DNA of 64,000 nt from Psychrobacter sp. AH5 (GCF_040371085.1 NZ_JAMBMT010000001.1:2728001-2792000); one strand, 5' to 3'; positions 1-12,354 are shown, numbered from the stretch's first letter. The notes: generated from the sequence alone by a model not told the origin. Numbers and translations: made by a program.

Positions 1-1392
1 AGCGCTAAACTCGCCTGTAATTTCACCTAAGCTATGCTGGGCTTGTCTTAGGCTCTCAGCGACTAGCTCTCCTGCCTTAAAAACTATTAGCTGCTCATGA
101 GCTTCTGCTAGAGCGTCGGCCGTTCGCCTTAGGGCATCTATGTGCCGAGTACGTGCAATCAGGCTGTTTTCTGGCGGATGAAAGCCTACTTTATCACATA
201 GCGCCTGTATCAATTCTTCAATGCCTGCCCCTGTTTCACATGAAACATTAACTTGTTGATAGCCTTGCTCTGTCATTTCAAGCTGCAATGAAGAGTTGAC
301 GTCATTTTTGCTATCAACACTATTTTCATCATTTAACAAATCACTCTTATTAGCGATAATCAGTAGACGCTTAGCTTCTGGTAGCTTACCAAATAGTTGT
401 TCTGCCAACTCTAAAGGCGTACTCTCGCCTGCTATATCACGGGTGACATCATAGACTAGTAGCAAGATATCGGCTTGAGTGATAGCAGTGCGAGCGCGCT
501 CAATACCGATACGCTCAACGGTATCTTCGGTATCACGTAGACCTGCGGTATCGGTTAGATGCAAGGTTAAACCATTAAGCACTACCGTCTCATTTAGCGT
601 ATCGCGAGTGGTTCCAGCCACTTCAGTAACAATAGCTCGCTCTTGCCCAGCTAGCCGATTGAGTAAACTTGATTTGCCAGCATTAGGCCGACCGGCTAAT
701 ACCACATGAATTCCATCGCGCAGTAGCTGGCCTTGCTTAGCAGTAGCTAATACTTGCTGTACTTGTGCCTGTACTTGTTCAAGCTTTTCTTGAATCACGC
801 CATCGGATAAAAAATCAACATCCTCTTCATCAGGGAAATCTATCGCTGCCTCGACATGCAAACGCAGGTGAATCAGCTGTTCTAGCAGCTGATTGATCTT
901 TTCTGAGAATTCCCCAGTTAATGAGCGAATAGCACTACTGGCCGCCGCTACGCTAGTCGCATCGATAGCATCAGCGATGGCTTCTGCTTGCACCAGATCA
1001 AGCTTGTCATTATCAAAAGCGCGATAAGAGAATTCACCAGCAGTGGCTTGCTTAGCGCCTAGCTCAAACACGCGCGCTAACAGCAGGTTTTGTAATATCA
1101 CGCCGCCATGGCCTTGCAGCTCAATCACGTCTTCACCGGTGAAGGAAAAAGGCGCTTTGAAATAAAGTACTAAGCCTTCATCAATCACTTTACCGTCAGC
1201 CTGATAAAAGCGGCAAAAACTGGCTAAGCGCGGAGTAAAGCGAGTCTTGCCTGTTAATTGACAAGCAATATCATAAGCTTTGGTTCCAGATAAGCGGATA
1301 ATCCCAACACCTCCGCGCCCCAATGGCGTAGCGATAGCAGCAATCGTCGGCAATCCAGAGGTTTTAGTCGCTAGTGTCTCAGTAGAATTCAC
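1..1392 (-). CDS. mnmE: tRNA uridine-5-carboxymethylaminomethyl modification GTPase MnmE (3' end outside window)
   Basis: MnmE is a GTPase that, with MnmG, makes the cmnm5 modification at U34 of several tRNAs. Reading back from a GTG at 1390-1392 gives an N-terminus containing TIAAIATPLGRGGVGIIRLSG, the conserved tetrahydrofolate-binding start of MnmE. The last 10 readable residues are LGEITGEFSA, the usual C-terminal approach to the CxGK motif, so only about 16-20 residues lie beyond base 1. Reading is open for 464 codons. The GTG start is preferred because the family homology begins just after it; the upstream purine-rich GAGAG is a weak ribosome binding site. The gene follows yidC on the same strand across a terminator. 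A parS-like site (232-247) lies inside the coding region at the VSCETG codons. Confidence 0.95.
   Translation of the reverse strand, partial: MNSTETLATKTSGLPTIAAIATPLGRGGVGIIRLSGTKAYDIACQLTGKTRFTPRLASFCRFYQADGKVIDEGLVLYFKAPFSFTGEDVIELQGHGGVILQNLLLARVFELGAKQATAGEFSYRAFDNDKLDLVQAEAIADAIDATSVAAASSAIRSLTGEFSEKINQLLEQLIHLRLHVEAAIDFPDEEDVDFLSDGVIQEKLEQVQAQVQQVLATAKQGQLLRDGIHVVLAGRPNAGKSSLLNRLAGQERAIVTEVAGTTRDTLNETVVLNGLTLHLTDTAGLRDTEDTVERIGIERARTAITQADILLLVYDVTRDIAGESTPLELAEQLFGKLPEAKRLLIIANKSDLLNDENSVDSKNDVNSSLQLEMTEQGYQQVNVSCETGAGIEELIQALCDKVGFHPPENSLIARTRHIDALRRTADALAEAHEQLIVFKAGELVAESLRQAQHSLGEITGEFSA
232..247. promoter_or_regulatory. parS-like site 1
   Basis: TGTTTCACATGAAACA differs at one base from the 16-bp parS consensus TGTTTCACGTGAAACA bound by ParB. 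It lies inside mnmE. Confidence 0.75.
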
Positions 1393-1485
1393 AACTACTC
1401 TCAATTAATCAAAACCCTATTATAGACGGCTAGGCTAATACTGACAAAGTAAACTTTAAATAGCGGAGTTTGATATTTTTATTAT

Positions 1486-1514
1486 AAAAAAACCACCGCC
1501 TAAGCGATGGTTTT
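1486..1514 (-). terminator. Rho-independent terminator of yidC
   Basis: Read on the minus strand, the arms AAAACCAtCGC and GCGgTGGTTTT enclose a TTAG loop with one mismatch in the stem, and are followed by a run of seven T. It lies 28 bases after the yidC stop and separates yidC from mnmE. Confidence 0.75.
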
Positions 1515-1541
1515 AGAAGGATAACCTATCAAAAGATTATT

Positions 1542-3224
1542 TTAGCCAAGCACTTTGACAGTACGGCGCTTTTGCTCTTCTTCAACTTTTTTATTGACGA
1601 TGTATTGCTGCGTCATACTGAATAAGTTATTCACCGTCCAGTACAGTACCAAACCTGCTGGGAAGAACAACATAAAGGCGGTAAAGATAATCGGCAAAAA
1701 CTTCATAACCTTAGCTTGCATAGGATCAGCAGGCTGCGGATTGAGCTGCTGCTGAATGAACATCGACACCCCCATTAATAGCGGCAAGATGAACCAAGGA
1801 TCCATTGCAGATAGATCTTGAATCCACAATATCCAAGGGGCATGACGTAGCTCAACACTCTCAACTAATACCCAGTATAGTGCTAAGAAGATCGGCATCT
1901 GCATCAAGATAGGTAAACAACCCGCCATTGGATTGACTTTTTCTTCTTTATAGATAGCCATCATCTCTTGCGACATCTTCATCCGATCATCGCCATGCTC
2001 TTCTTTGAGCGCGGCAAGCTTAGGCGCTAAAGAGCGCATTTTCGCCATTGAGTAGTAGCTCTTATTTGAGAACCACATCAAGGAGATCTTGACCAAGATA
2101 GTTAGCACAATGATTGACCAACCCCAGTTCCCTAATACTTTATGGATGCCATCAAGAATAGCAAAAAGTATCTTCGATATGGGCCATAATAAGCCATAAT
2201 CAACGGTTTGATTGAGGCCTACTGCGACATCTTTTAGCTCTGATTGTACCTTAGGGCCAGCATATAAAGTGGCGTCTAGAGTCAATTGTTTATTAGCCGC
2301 AATATTTATAGGTTGGCTATTAAAACCAATAAAGTAATCACTACCAGTTTCGCGGCTAAAAAATTGACCCGTGAAGTTCTCTGGCGTCCAAGCGGAGACA
2401 AAATAATGCTGCACGATACCGACCCAGCCTTTGTCGCTGCTTACATTAATCTCATTATTGCCAAATTTGCCAAACTTAAGCTTATTATAAGGATCTTCAG
2501 GAGTACCCCATGCGCCGCCTAAGTAGGTTGCCATACTCAGCGCGCCTTTATCAGACATGCCCGGATCTTTACTATCATCGCGCTTTAACTGCGCAAATAA
2601 CTGACCTTGCCATGGCTGCGCGGTTCGGTTTTGAATCTGATAGCTGACATCAATAGGATACTTATCATTAGTAAAGGTGTAAGTCTTAGTGATAGTCACG
2701 CCATCTTTTTGATAAGTTAGTGGTACTGATAAGGTCTGCTGCCCCTCTTCCATAACGTAATTATCAGCAGTATAGCTATAACTAGCACGGCCCTCTGCAG
2801 TATCGATACCGTCTTGACCTATAAGACCTGACTGAGCGATATAAACACGGTTGCTATTATTTTCAAGCAGCACAAAAGGCTCGTCGCTATCAAGTGTCGC
2901 GTCATATTGCTTGAGCGCGGCATAAACAATATCACCACCTTCAGGATCAATCTTAATGTCATAACGGTTAGTAGTGACAGAGATAAGTCCATTATCTTTA
3001 GTCGGAGCAGTAGTCGCTATACTATTATCAATAGGTAATGTCTGTGCTGGAATATCACCAGCGGTACCAGTAGTAGAGGGAATATCTGCGCCTACTGAAG
3101 TTGCTGATTTTGGCGTAGCTTCTACAGCTGGCGCATCAGCATAATCATCTCGCCATGCCAAAATCAGCAGATAAGCGGTAATTAGCATCGCAATGATGAT
3201 CATTACCCGTAATATCTTTTGCAT
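1542..3224 (-). CDS. yidC: Membrane protein insertase YidC
   Basis: YidC inserts and folds inner-membrane proteins, alone or with SecYEG. The 560 residues match the usual gammaproteobacterial length. An N-terminal membrane anchor (about residues 5-22) is followed by a Ser/Thr/Ala-rich linker and a large periplasmic domain (about 80-340). The conserved C-terminal 5-helix insertase core then follows (about 345-545), with the NWGWSIIVLTILVK, NPMAGCLPILMQMPIFLALY and LYWTVNNLFSMTQQ segments. The C-terminus is short and basic. It lies downstream of yidD, but unusually 270 bp separate the two genes, and that gap contains DnaA boxes. Confidence 0.97.
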   Translation of the reverse strand: MQKILRVMIIIAMLITAYLLILAWRDDYADAPAVEATPKSATSVGADIPSTTGTAGDIPAQTLPIDNSIATTAPTKDNGLISVTTNRYDIKIDPEGGDIVYAALKQYDATLDSDEPFVLLENNSNRVYIAQSGLIGQDGIDTAEGRASYSYTADNYVMEEGQQTLSVPLTYQKDGVTITKTYTFTNDKYPIDVSYQIQNRTAQPWQGQLFAQLKRDDSKDPGMSDKGALSMATYLGGAWGTPEDPYNKLKFGKFGNNEINVSSDKGWVGIVQHYFVSAWTPENFTGQFFSRETGSDYFIGFNSQPINIAANKQLTLDATLYAGPKVQSELKDVAVGLNQTVDYGLLWPISKILFAILDGIHKVLGNWGWSIIVLTILVKISLMWFSNKSYYSMAKMRSLAPKLAALKEEHGDDRMKMSQEMMAIYKEEKVNPMAGCLPILMQMPIFLALYWVLVESVELRHAPWILWIQDLSAMDPWFILPLLMGVSMFIQQQLNPQPADPMQAKVMKFLPIIFTAFMLFFPAGLVLYWTVNNLFSMTQQYIVNKKVEEEQKRRTVKVLG

Positions 3225-3388
3225 AAACCTGTCCTAGATTAAAAAATTAGGGAACCAAACATGAGGGCATGCATCATAATTACTGGGACAAAACTGCTCA
3301 TGTCGCTAGCAGCTCTAATATAATCAGTAATCATTTACATAAAATGTGCATTATTTTACTAAAAATCTAGCCTAAATGATACCAACAG

Positions 3389-3477
3389 TGTGGATAGGCT
3401 GTGGATAACTCTAATAAATTGGGGATAACTTACTAAAATAAGGAGAACTACTAGATAATTATCATTAGTTATCCACA
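3389..3477. other. DnaA-box cluster between yidC and yidD
   Basis: Four 9-mers of DnaA-box type lie in this 270-bp gap: TGTGGATAG (3389-3397), TGTGGATAA (3400-3408, perfect), TGGGGATAA (3420-3428) and TTATCCACA (3469-3477, perfect, opposite orientation). The surrounding sequence is AT-rich. It may be an auxiliary DnaA-binding locus or part of a bipartite origin; this is inferred. Confidence 0.7.
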
Positions 3478-3494
3478 ATCTATCCTATGCAAAT

Positions 3495-3848
3495 CTATTT
3501 TTGGCTTAGAAGATTGTTTAAACGTGCTACATAGCTGGTGTTATCAAGATAAACACTCAAACTCTCATTACTAACAGCAGGGCGGTAGTGATAGCGGTTT
3601 AAAGGAAGCGGGACAAAATCGATACCATGTCCACCCCAAGGTTGACAACGACCAAGGCGTTTAACGAGTAACCAACCTCCTGATCGAACCCCATGCCAAG
3701 CAATAGCTTGTTTACCATAATTTGAACAAGTTGGATAATAACGACAACGAGCCGGTATTATTGGACTTATTATCTTTTGATAAAAATTAATACATCCAAT
3801 AAATATTTTATTTATAAAATGATTAATATTATTTTTATAACTATACAT
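3495..3848 (-). CDS. yidD: Membrane protein insertion efficiency factor YidD
   Basis: YidD is a small amphipathic protein at the inner membrane that assists YidC-dependent insertion. The core CRYYPTCSNYGKQAIAWHG plus GGWLLVKRLGRCQPWGGHG is the family signature, with three conserved cysteines. The 117 residues exceed the usual 70-90: the N-terminal part (about 1-25) is AT-rich and Asn/Ile/Lys-rich, and there is a roughly 35-residue tail after the GIDFVP motif. The start codon is one base from the rnpA stop, so translation may be coupled. Confidence 0.95.
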   Translation of the reverse strand: MYSYKNNINHFINKIFIGCINFYQKIISPIIPARCRYYPTCSNYGKQAIAWHGVRSGGWLLVKRLGRCQPWGGHGIDFVPLPLNRYHYRPAVSNESLSVYLDNTSYVARLNNLLSQK

Positions 3849-3849
3849 T

Positions 3850-4221
3850 TTATTTTTTTTCTATTTTTTTAAAAATATTATTAATTTGTTTTTTTATATC
3901 TTTATTACTAATATCTTTTATAGAATTTTTTACTATAAATACAATATCTTTATTTTCTAAATTAAAAGCTTGATTACGAAAGTTCTCTCTAATTAAACGT
4001 TTGACCAAATTGCGGCTGACAGCGTTAGGAACTTTGCGTTTAGTAATAGCCATACCGACGCGCGGCTGATCAAGCGTATTGCTACGTATAAATGCCATTA
4101 AATGGCTCTGATGCAATTTACGCTCAGGAGCATCAAACACCTCACGAAAAGCTGCTGGAGTGAGTAGACGCTGCTCTTTAGTGAAGCGGAAGGTAGGGGT
4201 AGCTAAAGACGAATGGGACAT
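3850..4221 (-). CDS. rnpA: Ribonuclease P protein component
   Basis: RnpA is the protein subunit of RNase P, which removes 5' leaders from tRNA precursors. The 123 residues contain the family core, with the basic RNA-contacting helix visible as KRKVPNAVSRNLVKRLIRENFRNQ (about residues 61-84, given in part). The C-terminal 40 residues are Lys/Ile/Asn-rich and encoded by very AT-rich DNA, unlike the first two thirds. It lies downstream of rpmH across a terminator-like hairpin and is almost contiguous with yidD. Confidence 0.96.
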   Translation of the reverse strand: MSHSSLATPTFRFTKEQRLLTPAAFREVFDAPERKLHQSHLMAFIRSNTLDQPRVGMAITKRKVPNAVSRNLVKRLIRENFRNQAFNLENKDIVFIVKNSIKDISNKDIKKQINNIFKKIEKK

Positions 4222-4327
4222 AGTGCGGCCTAAAATAAGAGCTATACCATAGTTATTGGTTAAATAACTATTTAAGCATTTGATGTGATATATGAAATAT
4301 TAAGTACTTAGTACAAATTATAGAGAC

Positions 4328-4354
4328 AAAAAAAGCGCCTACGAGGGCGCTTTT
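4328..4354 (-). terminator. Terminator or attenuator between rpmH and rnpA
   Basis: Stem AAAGCGCC/GGCGCTTT with a loop of 6 bases. On the minus strand it ends in seven T, so it would limit read-through from the strong rpmH promoter into rnpA, as at rpmH-rnpA junctions in other bacteria. Confidence 0.75.
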
Positions 4355-4391
4355 AATATATGTCTTAGTTATCAATCATAACCAATACTAT

Positions 4392-4526
4392 TTACACAGT
4401 AAGACGATGACGTCCTTTAGCGCGGCGACGTGCCAATACTTGACGGCCTTTCTTCGTTGCCATACGTGCACGGAAACCGTGAGTACGTTTACGCTTGATC
4501 ACGCTTGGTTGGAATGTACGTTTCAT
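4392..4526 (-). CDS. rpmH: 50S ribosomal protein L34
   Basis: This 44-codon gene encodes the highly basic L34 of the large ribosomal subunit. Translating back from the ATG at 4524-4526 gives [20 protein letters not shown] at the start and ends in KGRHRLTV, which is typical for the family over the whole length. The ribosome binding site AGGTGAG lies just upstream. A strong sigma-70 type promoter sits 44 bases upstream of the start. The gene forms the left border of the origin gap. Confidence 0.98.
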   Translation of the reverse strand: MKRTFQPSVIKRKRTHGFRARMATKKGRQVLARRRAKGRHRLTV

Positions 4527-4569
4527 AACTCACCTATCAAAATAATGGACTAAATTCAAATAATGCGGG

Positions 4570-4598
4570 ATTATATCATTTTACTAAATTTAGGTCAA
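4570..4598 (-). promoter_or_regulatory. rpmH promoter
   Basis: On the minus strand, TTGACC (4593-4598) and TATAAT (4570-4575) are separated by exactly 17 bases, 44 bp upstream of the rpmH start. This is a near-consensus sigma-70 promoter. Confidence 0.8.
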
Positions 4599-4779
4599 TA
4601 AACTAATTGATTGTTTTGCTAGTAATTACTCTTAATATGCCAATTGCTCCTAGTACGCCATTGCTGCTGTTCTTTAGTCCTCTTTTATATTTTAACTCAG
4701 TATAATTTGTAATCTACTAAGCTGTTTGTTCAGTTTTATTACTAATCTTACTGTCACTTTTGCTAACGCTTTTAGGAAG

Positions 4780-5014
4780 TTATCCACAGATTTTGTCGTT
4801 CTCTATAATAATTAACTATTAATATATATAAGTATTGTTGTTATTGGGGCCCTATATTTCTGCGGATAAGTCAATATAATCGTTACTTATCAAAGTATTA
4901 GAGTATGGGTAACCCTGTGGATAACCTGTGGATGGAATGGGGGTAACTCAGGTACTAAAGTTATCCCCAAAACTATCCACAGGGTTATCCCCAAAAAACA
5001 GGATGTTATCCACA
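4780..5014. other. Chromosomal replication origin (oriC) with DnaA boxes
   Basis: The 635-bp rpmH-dnaA gap holds perfect DnaA boxes TTATCCACA at 4780-4788 and 5006-5014, and in the opposite sense at 4916-4924. Near matches lie at 4927-4935 and 4973-4981, and TTATCCCCA variants at 4961-4969 and 4985-4993. An AT-rich stretch at about 4800-4850 could be the unwinding element. Position and content match the origin found between rpmH and dnaA in pseudomonads and relatives. Functional boundaries are inferred. Confidence 0.85.
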
Positions 5015-5161
5015 GGCTATTTGTGGTAGATTATGCCCCTATTAATACTGTAATTTATTACTATTTTTTTGGATTAAATTTAAGATCAAGTACGCAGTTA
5101 AATGCCTAGCTCTAAGCGCTAATACATCGCATTTACTATTGAATAATAAGGTTAGTTTTTC

Positions 5162-6664
5162 ATGATAGATACCGCTACACTTTGGGATAAATGCTTGGAT
5201 GACCTGCGTTATCATGTCAAAGATAATGTCTTTACTATGTGGTTGAGACCTTTATCAGCGCATCAAGAAGCGCAAACCTTAGTGATTAGAGCGCCCAATG
5301 ATTATTTTGTTTCTTACATCAAAAAAAATCATTTGGACGATATTCGTCAATTAGTCGCTAAGCATAGCCAAGACAACATTGATGACGTAGTTGTTCGGGT
5401 TGATAACATTGCTCAGTCTGATCAGAGTAGTGAGCAAGATACTATTGCTAGCAACCCTACTAGTAGCAATGCTCAAGCGAATAATTCTTTATTTACTAAT
5501 GATAATGGGGGCTCCTCCCCTACCCTCTTACCACAAAATAAATCAGCGCAAAATAATAACGAGAGTTTAACGCTAGCCGCTAGAGCTGATGCTGGTACTA
5601 ATCATCAGTATGCGGCTCTCATTGACTCTGCTGATGCCAAATCACTCAGTTACCTAAACCCTGATTTTACCTTTGAAACCTTTGTTACTGGCAAGTCAAA
5701 CAACCTTGCTTACAAGGCTTGTTATGAGCTCAGTAAGCGCCAATCAAAAAATAGACATAATCCATTATTTATATATGGTCCTTCAGGATTAGGAAAAACT
5801 CATTTAATGCATTCTGTTGCTCAGCGCTATTTAAAAAATAATAGAAGTTTTTATTATTTCACTTCTGAGAAATTTATTAACCAATTAGTTTATTCTTTAA
5901 GAAATAATAAAATAGAAGATTTTAAAAAGAAAATTAAAAAAGTTGATTTATTGATTGTCGATGATATTCATGTGTTAGCAGGAAAGACTAAAAGTAGTAA
6001 TGAATTTTTGACCTTATTTGCCGATTTTACTAGTGGTGATAAACAGCTTATTTTGGCCTCAGATCGTCATCCTTCACAAATGACTGAGTTTGATGAGAGA
6101 TTTCGCTCACGGTTTTCTTGGGGTTTAACAGTGGCCGTTGAGCCACCTGAGATTGATACGCGAGTGCAGATATTACAAAGAAAAGCCGCCTCCTTTGGCA
6201 TGATACTACCCAAAGAGTGCGCTTTATTTATTGCACAAAATGTCGTCTCTAATGTCAGAAGATTGGAAGGCGCTTTGAATCAAGTGTTTGCCAATGCGAA
6301 TCTGACAGGTGCACCGGTGACGCTTGAGATGGTGCAGTATGCGCTAAAAGACATAGTCGCTATGCGTGTACAAGCGGTTAATATGGATAATATTCGTAAA
6401 GTTGTCGCTGAATACTATGATATAAGCGTTAAGGACTTGATGGGACGTAAGCGTACTCGTAGTATTGCCAGACCACGGCAGATAGCCATGGCACTATCGC
6501 GGGAGCTGACTGGGGACAGCTATCCTGATATTGGTCAGTCATTTGGAGGCCGCGACCACACGACCGTTATGCATGGCTGTGAAAAAGTCGCTCAATTGCG
6601 CGCGGAAGATCCTACGGTAGACAAAGACTATAAAGCTTTAGCTATGATGTTACAGGCTGGATAG
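5162..6664 (+). CDS. dnaA: Chromosomal replication initiator DnaA
   Basis: DnaA binds the boxes upstream, melts oriC and loads DnaB. Visible parts are an N-terminal helicase/DiaA-interaction domain (about 1-80, beginning LWDKCLDDLRYHV), and a variable Asn/Ser-rich linker (about 85-165). The AAA+ domain has Walker A GPSGLGKT at 206-213 and Walker B LLIVDDIH near 262-269. The C-terminal DNA-binding domain has the signature from RPRQIAMAL through GGRDHTTVMHGC. The 500-residue length is slightly long because of the linker. The coding stretch at about 5740-6010, within the AAA+ domain, is markedly more AT-rich than the rest. It is first in the dnaA-dnaN-recF-gyrB series. Confidence 0.98.
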   Translation: MIDTATLWDKCLDDLRYHVKDNVFTMWLRPLSAHQEAQTLVIRAPNDYFVSYIKKNHLDDIRQLVAKHSQDNIDDVVVRVDNIAQSDQSSEQDTIASNPTSSNAQANNSLFTNDNGGSSPTLLPQNKSAQNNNESLTLAARADAGTNHQYAALIDSADAKSLSYLNPDFTFETFVTGKSNNLAYKACYELSKRQSKNRHNPLFIYGPSGLGKTHLMHSVAQRYLKNNRSFYYFTSEKFINQLVYSLRNNKIEDFKKKIKKVDLLIVDDIHVLAGKTKSSNEFLTLFADFTSGDKQLILASDRHPSQMTEFDERFRSRFSWGLTVAVEPPEIDTRVQILQRKAASFGMILPKECALFIAQNVVSNVRRLEGALNQVFANANLTGAPVTLEMVQYALKDIVAMRVQAVNMDNIRKVVAEYYDISVKDLMGRKRTRSIARPRQIAMALSRELTGDSYPDIGQSFGGRDHTTVMHGCEKVAQLRAEDPTVDKDYKALAMMLQAG

Positions 6665-6777
6665 TAGCGAATAGTTACGCGGTATTTTAGCGGCTAAATA
6701 TAGTTTATAATGATTCAAACTTATAAAAATATAACTACCTCTACAAACAGATTTCTTTAAAAATAAGAGTACCTAGC

Positions 6778-7953
6778 ATGCAATTATCGATTAATCGTGA
6801 GTCGTTGTTAAAAGCTATTAACTTAATCGCCAAGGCTGCTGACAAGCGTCATAATATGGTGATTTTGGGCAATATAAAGTTGCAATTATCTGAATCAGAG
6901 CTAGTATTGACCGCTTCTGATTTAGAGGTTGAGCTGACCTCTACCCTTAAATTACCTGCAGGCGCTTGCGTAGCAGCCGGGACAACGACTCTACCTGCGA
7001 TGAAACTCAAAGATATTTGTCGATCATTGCCGGCTCAAGCACAAATCACGCTAACCACTCAAGAAAATGAGCGCTGCTTATTGACTAGTGGCAAGAGCCG
7101 CTTTACCTTAGGGACTTTGCCAAGCAGTGATTATCCAAATTTAGGCAATCCTGAAAACATAACGGCTTTGACTATCAGCCGTAGCCGCTTGATAGATCTG
7201 ATTCATAAAACACAGTTTGCCATGGCGATTCAAGATGTCCGCTATTATTTGACTGGTATGCTCTTTGATGTGTCACAGCAGCAGCTGACTACGGTGGCTA
7301 CCGATGGTCACAGATTAGCTTTGGCGCGTAGTGTGATTGATATTGATAGTGATTTAAACATGCAAGCTATATTGCCCCGTAAAGCGGTGATTGAGCTAGA
7401 ACGTTTGGCGACTGAGCTAGGCAAGATGCTAGGTGATAAAGATAATGTCGTAACTTTAAGTTTCGGCAGAGAGTTCTTACAAGTCAGTTTGCCGTTTGGC
7501 GATGTTGATAGCACAGGGCAGGTGAGCACAGACTTGATGGTAACCTTTACCGCCCGTCTTATTGACGGTAAATTTCCAGACTATCGCCGAGTTATGCCCA
7601 GTAATACTGATAAGCTAGCTTTATTTAGTCAAGAAAAAATGACTGATGTGTTACGCCGAGTCGCTATTTTAAGTAACGAAAAGTCTCGCGGTGTAGTATT
7701 TAACTTTGCTAGCGATGGCATGGTTGAGATTCGAGCCAATAACGCTGAGCAAGATGAAGCGGTAGAGATGATTCAGGCAAAGTATCAAGGTGAGCCGATG
7801 GAGCTATCCTTTAATGCCGCCTATCTGCAAGATGTATTGGGCGTCATTCAAGGCGAGGTGCAGATGCACATGAGTCAGTCCAATGCTTCAGTTTTGGTCA
7901 ATCAGTTAAATGATGACTTTCATCAATACGTTATTATGCCAATGCGCATATAA
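6778..7953 (+). CDS. dnaN: DNA polymerase III sliding clamp, beta subunit
   Basis: The beta clamp encircles DNA and tethers polymerases. The 391 residues are slightly longer than the E. coli protein (366) and cover the three repeated clamp domains. Recognisable segments are MQLSINRESLLKAINLI at the start, TVATDGHRLALAR in domain 2, and the clamp-binding C-terminus ending in YVIMPMRI. A purine-rich stretch (AAAATAAGAG) precedes the start. It lies 113 bp after dnaA and 31 bp before recF. Confidence 0.98.
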   Translation: MQLSINRESLLKAINLIAKAADKRHNMVILGNIKLQLSESELVLTASDLEVELTSTLKLPAGACVAAGTTTLPAMKLKDICRSLPAQAQITLTTQENERCLLTSGKSRFTLGTLPSSDYPNLGNPENITALTISRSRLIDLIHKTQFAMAIQDVRYYLTGMLFDVSQQQLTTVATDGHRLALARSVIDIDSDLNMQAILPRKAVIELERLATELGKMLGDKDNVVTLSFGREFLQVSLPFGDVDSTGQVSTDLMVTFTARLIDGKFPDYRRVMPSNTDKLALFSQEKMTDVLRRVAILSNEKSRGVVFNFASDGMVEIRANNAEQDEAVEMIQAKYQGEPMELSFNAAYLQDVLGVIQGEVQMHMSQSNASVLVNQLNDDFHQYVIMPMRI

Positions 7954-7984
7954 TAGCAAGCTGAACAAGGCTAGTATAATTATC

Positions 7985-9175
7985 ATGATTGAACGTTTGC
8001 AGGCAACAGACCTACGCAATCTAAGCAAGGTTAGGCTACAAGCCGCTGCTTGTAACGTTATCATTGGACAAAATGGCAGCGGTAAAACCTCCTTATTAGA
8101 AGCTATATTTTTATTATCACGCGGCAAGAGCTTTCGTCATAGCCAACCTAAACGCTATATTCAGCATCATCAGCCATCGACTACCGTCCATGCACTTTTG
8201 AGTGATGGACGCACCTTGGCCATTCAAAAGCAGATTGATGCGACGACTATTTTACGTCTCAATCAAACTACGGTTTATAATCAAAGTATTCTTACTGAGC
8301 AGTTGCCCACTTTACTAATAGACCCCTCCTCAATGGATATGCTAGAGCAGGGTAGTGCTAGCCGTCGTCAGTTATTAGACTGGCTAGTGTTTCACATGAA
8401 ACCAGGATTTCATCCGCAATGGGTAGCTTATCAGCGTTTGCTAAAACAGCGTAACGCCTTACTTAAGCAAACCAATAGCTTGACCTCAGTACAGCTTGCT
8501 GAACTAAAATCTTGGGATCAAGGCATAGCCAATAATGCCGCTCTTATCCATCATTATCGTGAGCAAGTCTTTCTTGCTTGGCAGCCATATTTTGAACAAA
8601 GTATGACGCAGTTATTACCCGCTTATGCTGAACAAATCAGCTTGAGTTATAACGCTGGTTACGATACTACCATACCTTTAGATAAACAGCTGCAGGAGCG
8701 TCTGAGTCAAGATCTACAGCTAGGCTATACTCGTATTGGCAGTCATCGCGCAGATATTCATGTGCATTGGCGCTCTGAGAGTCATAATGATGATGATATC
8801 GCTAACAAAAGGGCCTCCTTAAAGGAGCAAGCGGCCAATGTGTTATCTCGGGGTGAAAAAAAGCTATTAATTACTGCTTTGCGTTTATCGCAGCTGCCGC
8901 TATTACTACATAGTAAATCAACCGAAAGCTTGTCTGAGCAATCTACAATAGCTGAGTCTAATATCACGCCAGTAGTGTTATTAGACGATATCACCGCTGA
9001 GCTTGATGATAGAGCGATAAAGATTTTGTTAGCAACTTTAGCACAGTTGCCTTGCCAAGTATTTATGACCAGCTTAACCGCTGATGTACTACCGATAGTC
9101 CAAAAATACTGGTCAAATTATAATACGTTTCACATGAAACAAGGTGAAATAACAAATTTTGATAGCGCTAATTAA
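7985..9175 (+). CDS. recF: DNA replication and repair protein RecF
   Basis: RecF is an SMC-like ABC ATPase that helps load RecA at single-strand gaps with RecO and RecR. Starting at the ATG at 7985 gives 396 residues beginning MIERLQATDLRNL, as in the family; an in-frame extension back to 7910 overlaps dnaN and is not family-like. Walker A is GQNGSGKT at 28-35. The ABC signature is LSRGEKKLL, and Walker B is VVLLDDITAELD. Two short hydrophilic insertions rich in Ser, Asn and Asp (around SESHNDDDIANK and STESLSEQS) lengthen the C-terminal half relative to E. coli RecF. Two parS-like sites lie in its coding sequence. Confidence 0.96.
   Translation: MIERLQATDLRNLSKVRLQAAACNVIIGQNGSGKTSLLEAIFLLSRGKSFRHSQPKRYIQHHQPSTTVHALLSDGRTLAIQKQIDATTILRLNQTTVYNQSILTEQLPTLLIDPSSMDMLEQGSASRRQLLDWLVFHMKPGFHPQWVAYQRLLKQRNALLKQTNSLTSVQLAELKSWDQGIANNAALIHHYREQVFLAWQPYFEQSMTQLLPAYAEQISLSYNAGYDTTIPLDKQLQERLSQDLQLGYTRIGSHRADIHVHWRSESHNDDDIANKRASLKEQAANVLSRGEKKLLITALRLSQLPLLLHSKSTESLSEQSTIAESNITPVVLLDDITAELDDRAIKILLATLAQLPCQVFMTSLTADVLPIVQKYWSNYNTFHMKQGEITNFDSAN
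8388..8403. promoter_or_regulatory. parS-like site 2
   Basis: TGTTTCACATGAAACC, two differences from the parS consensus, inside recF. Confidence 0.65.
9126..9141. promoter_or_regulatory. parS-like site 3
   Basis: CGTTTCACATGAAACA, two differences from the parS consensus, near the 3' end of recF. Confidence 0.65.
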
Positions 9176-12324
<3,149 letters not shown>

Positions 12325-12354
12325 CTCTTTAAAATATAGGTTTATAATAAAAGT

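Noticed and set aside
4701..4706. TATAAT in the origin region as the dnaA promoter
   Set aside because: No acceptable -35 box lies 16-18 bases upstream, and it is over 450 bp from dnaA.
7910..7984. Longer recF reading starting inside dnaN
   Set aside because: The family-typical start MIERLQATDL begins at 7985; the extra 25 residues are the dnaN 3' end read in another frame.
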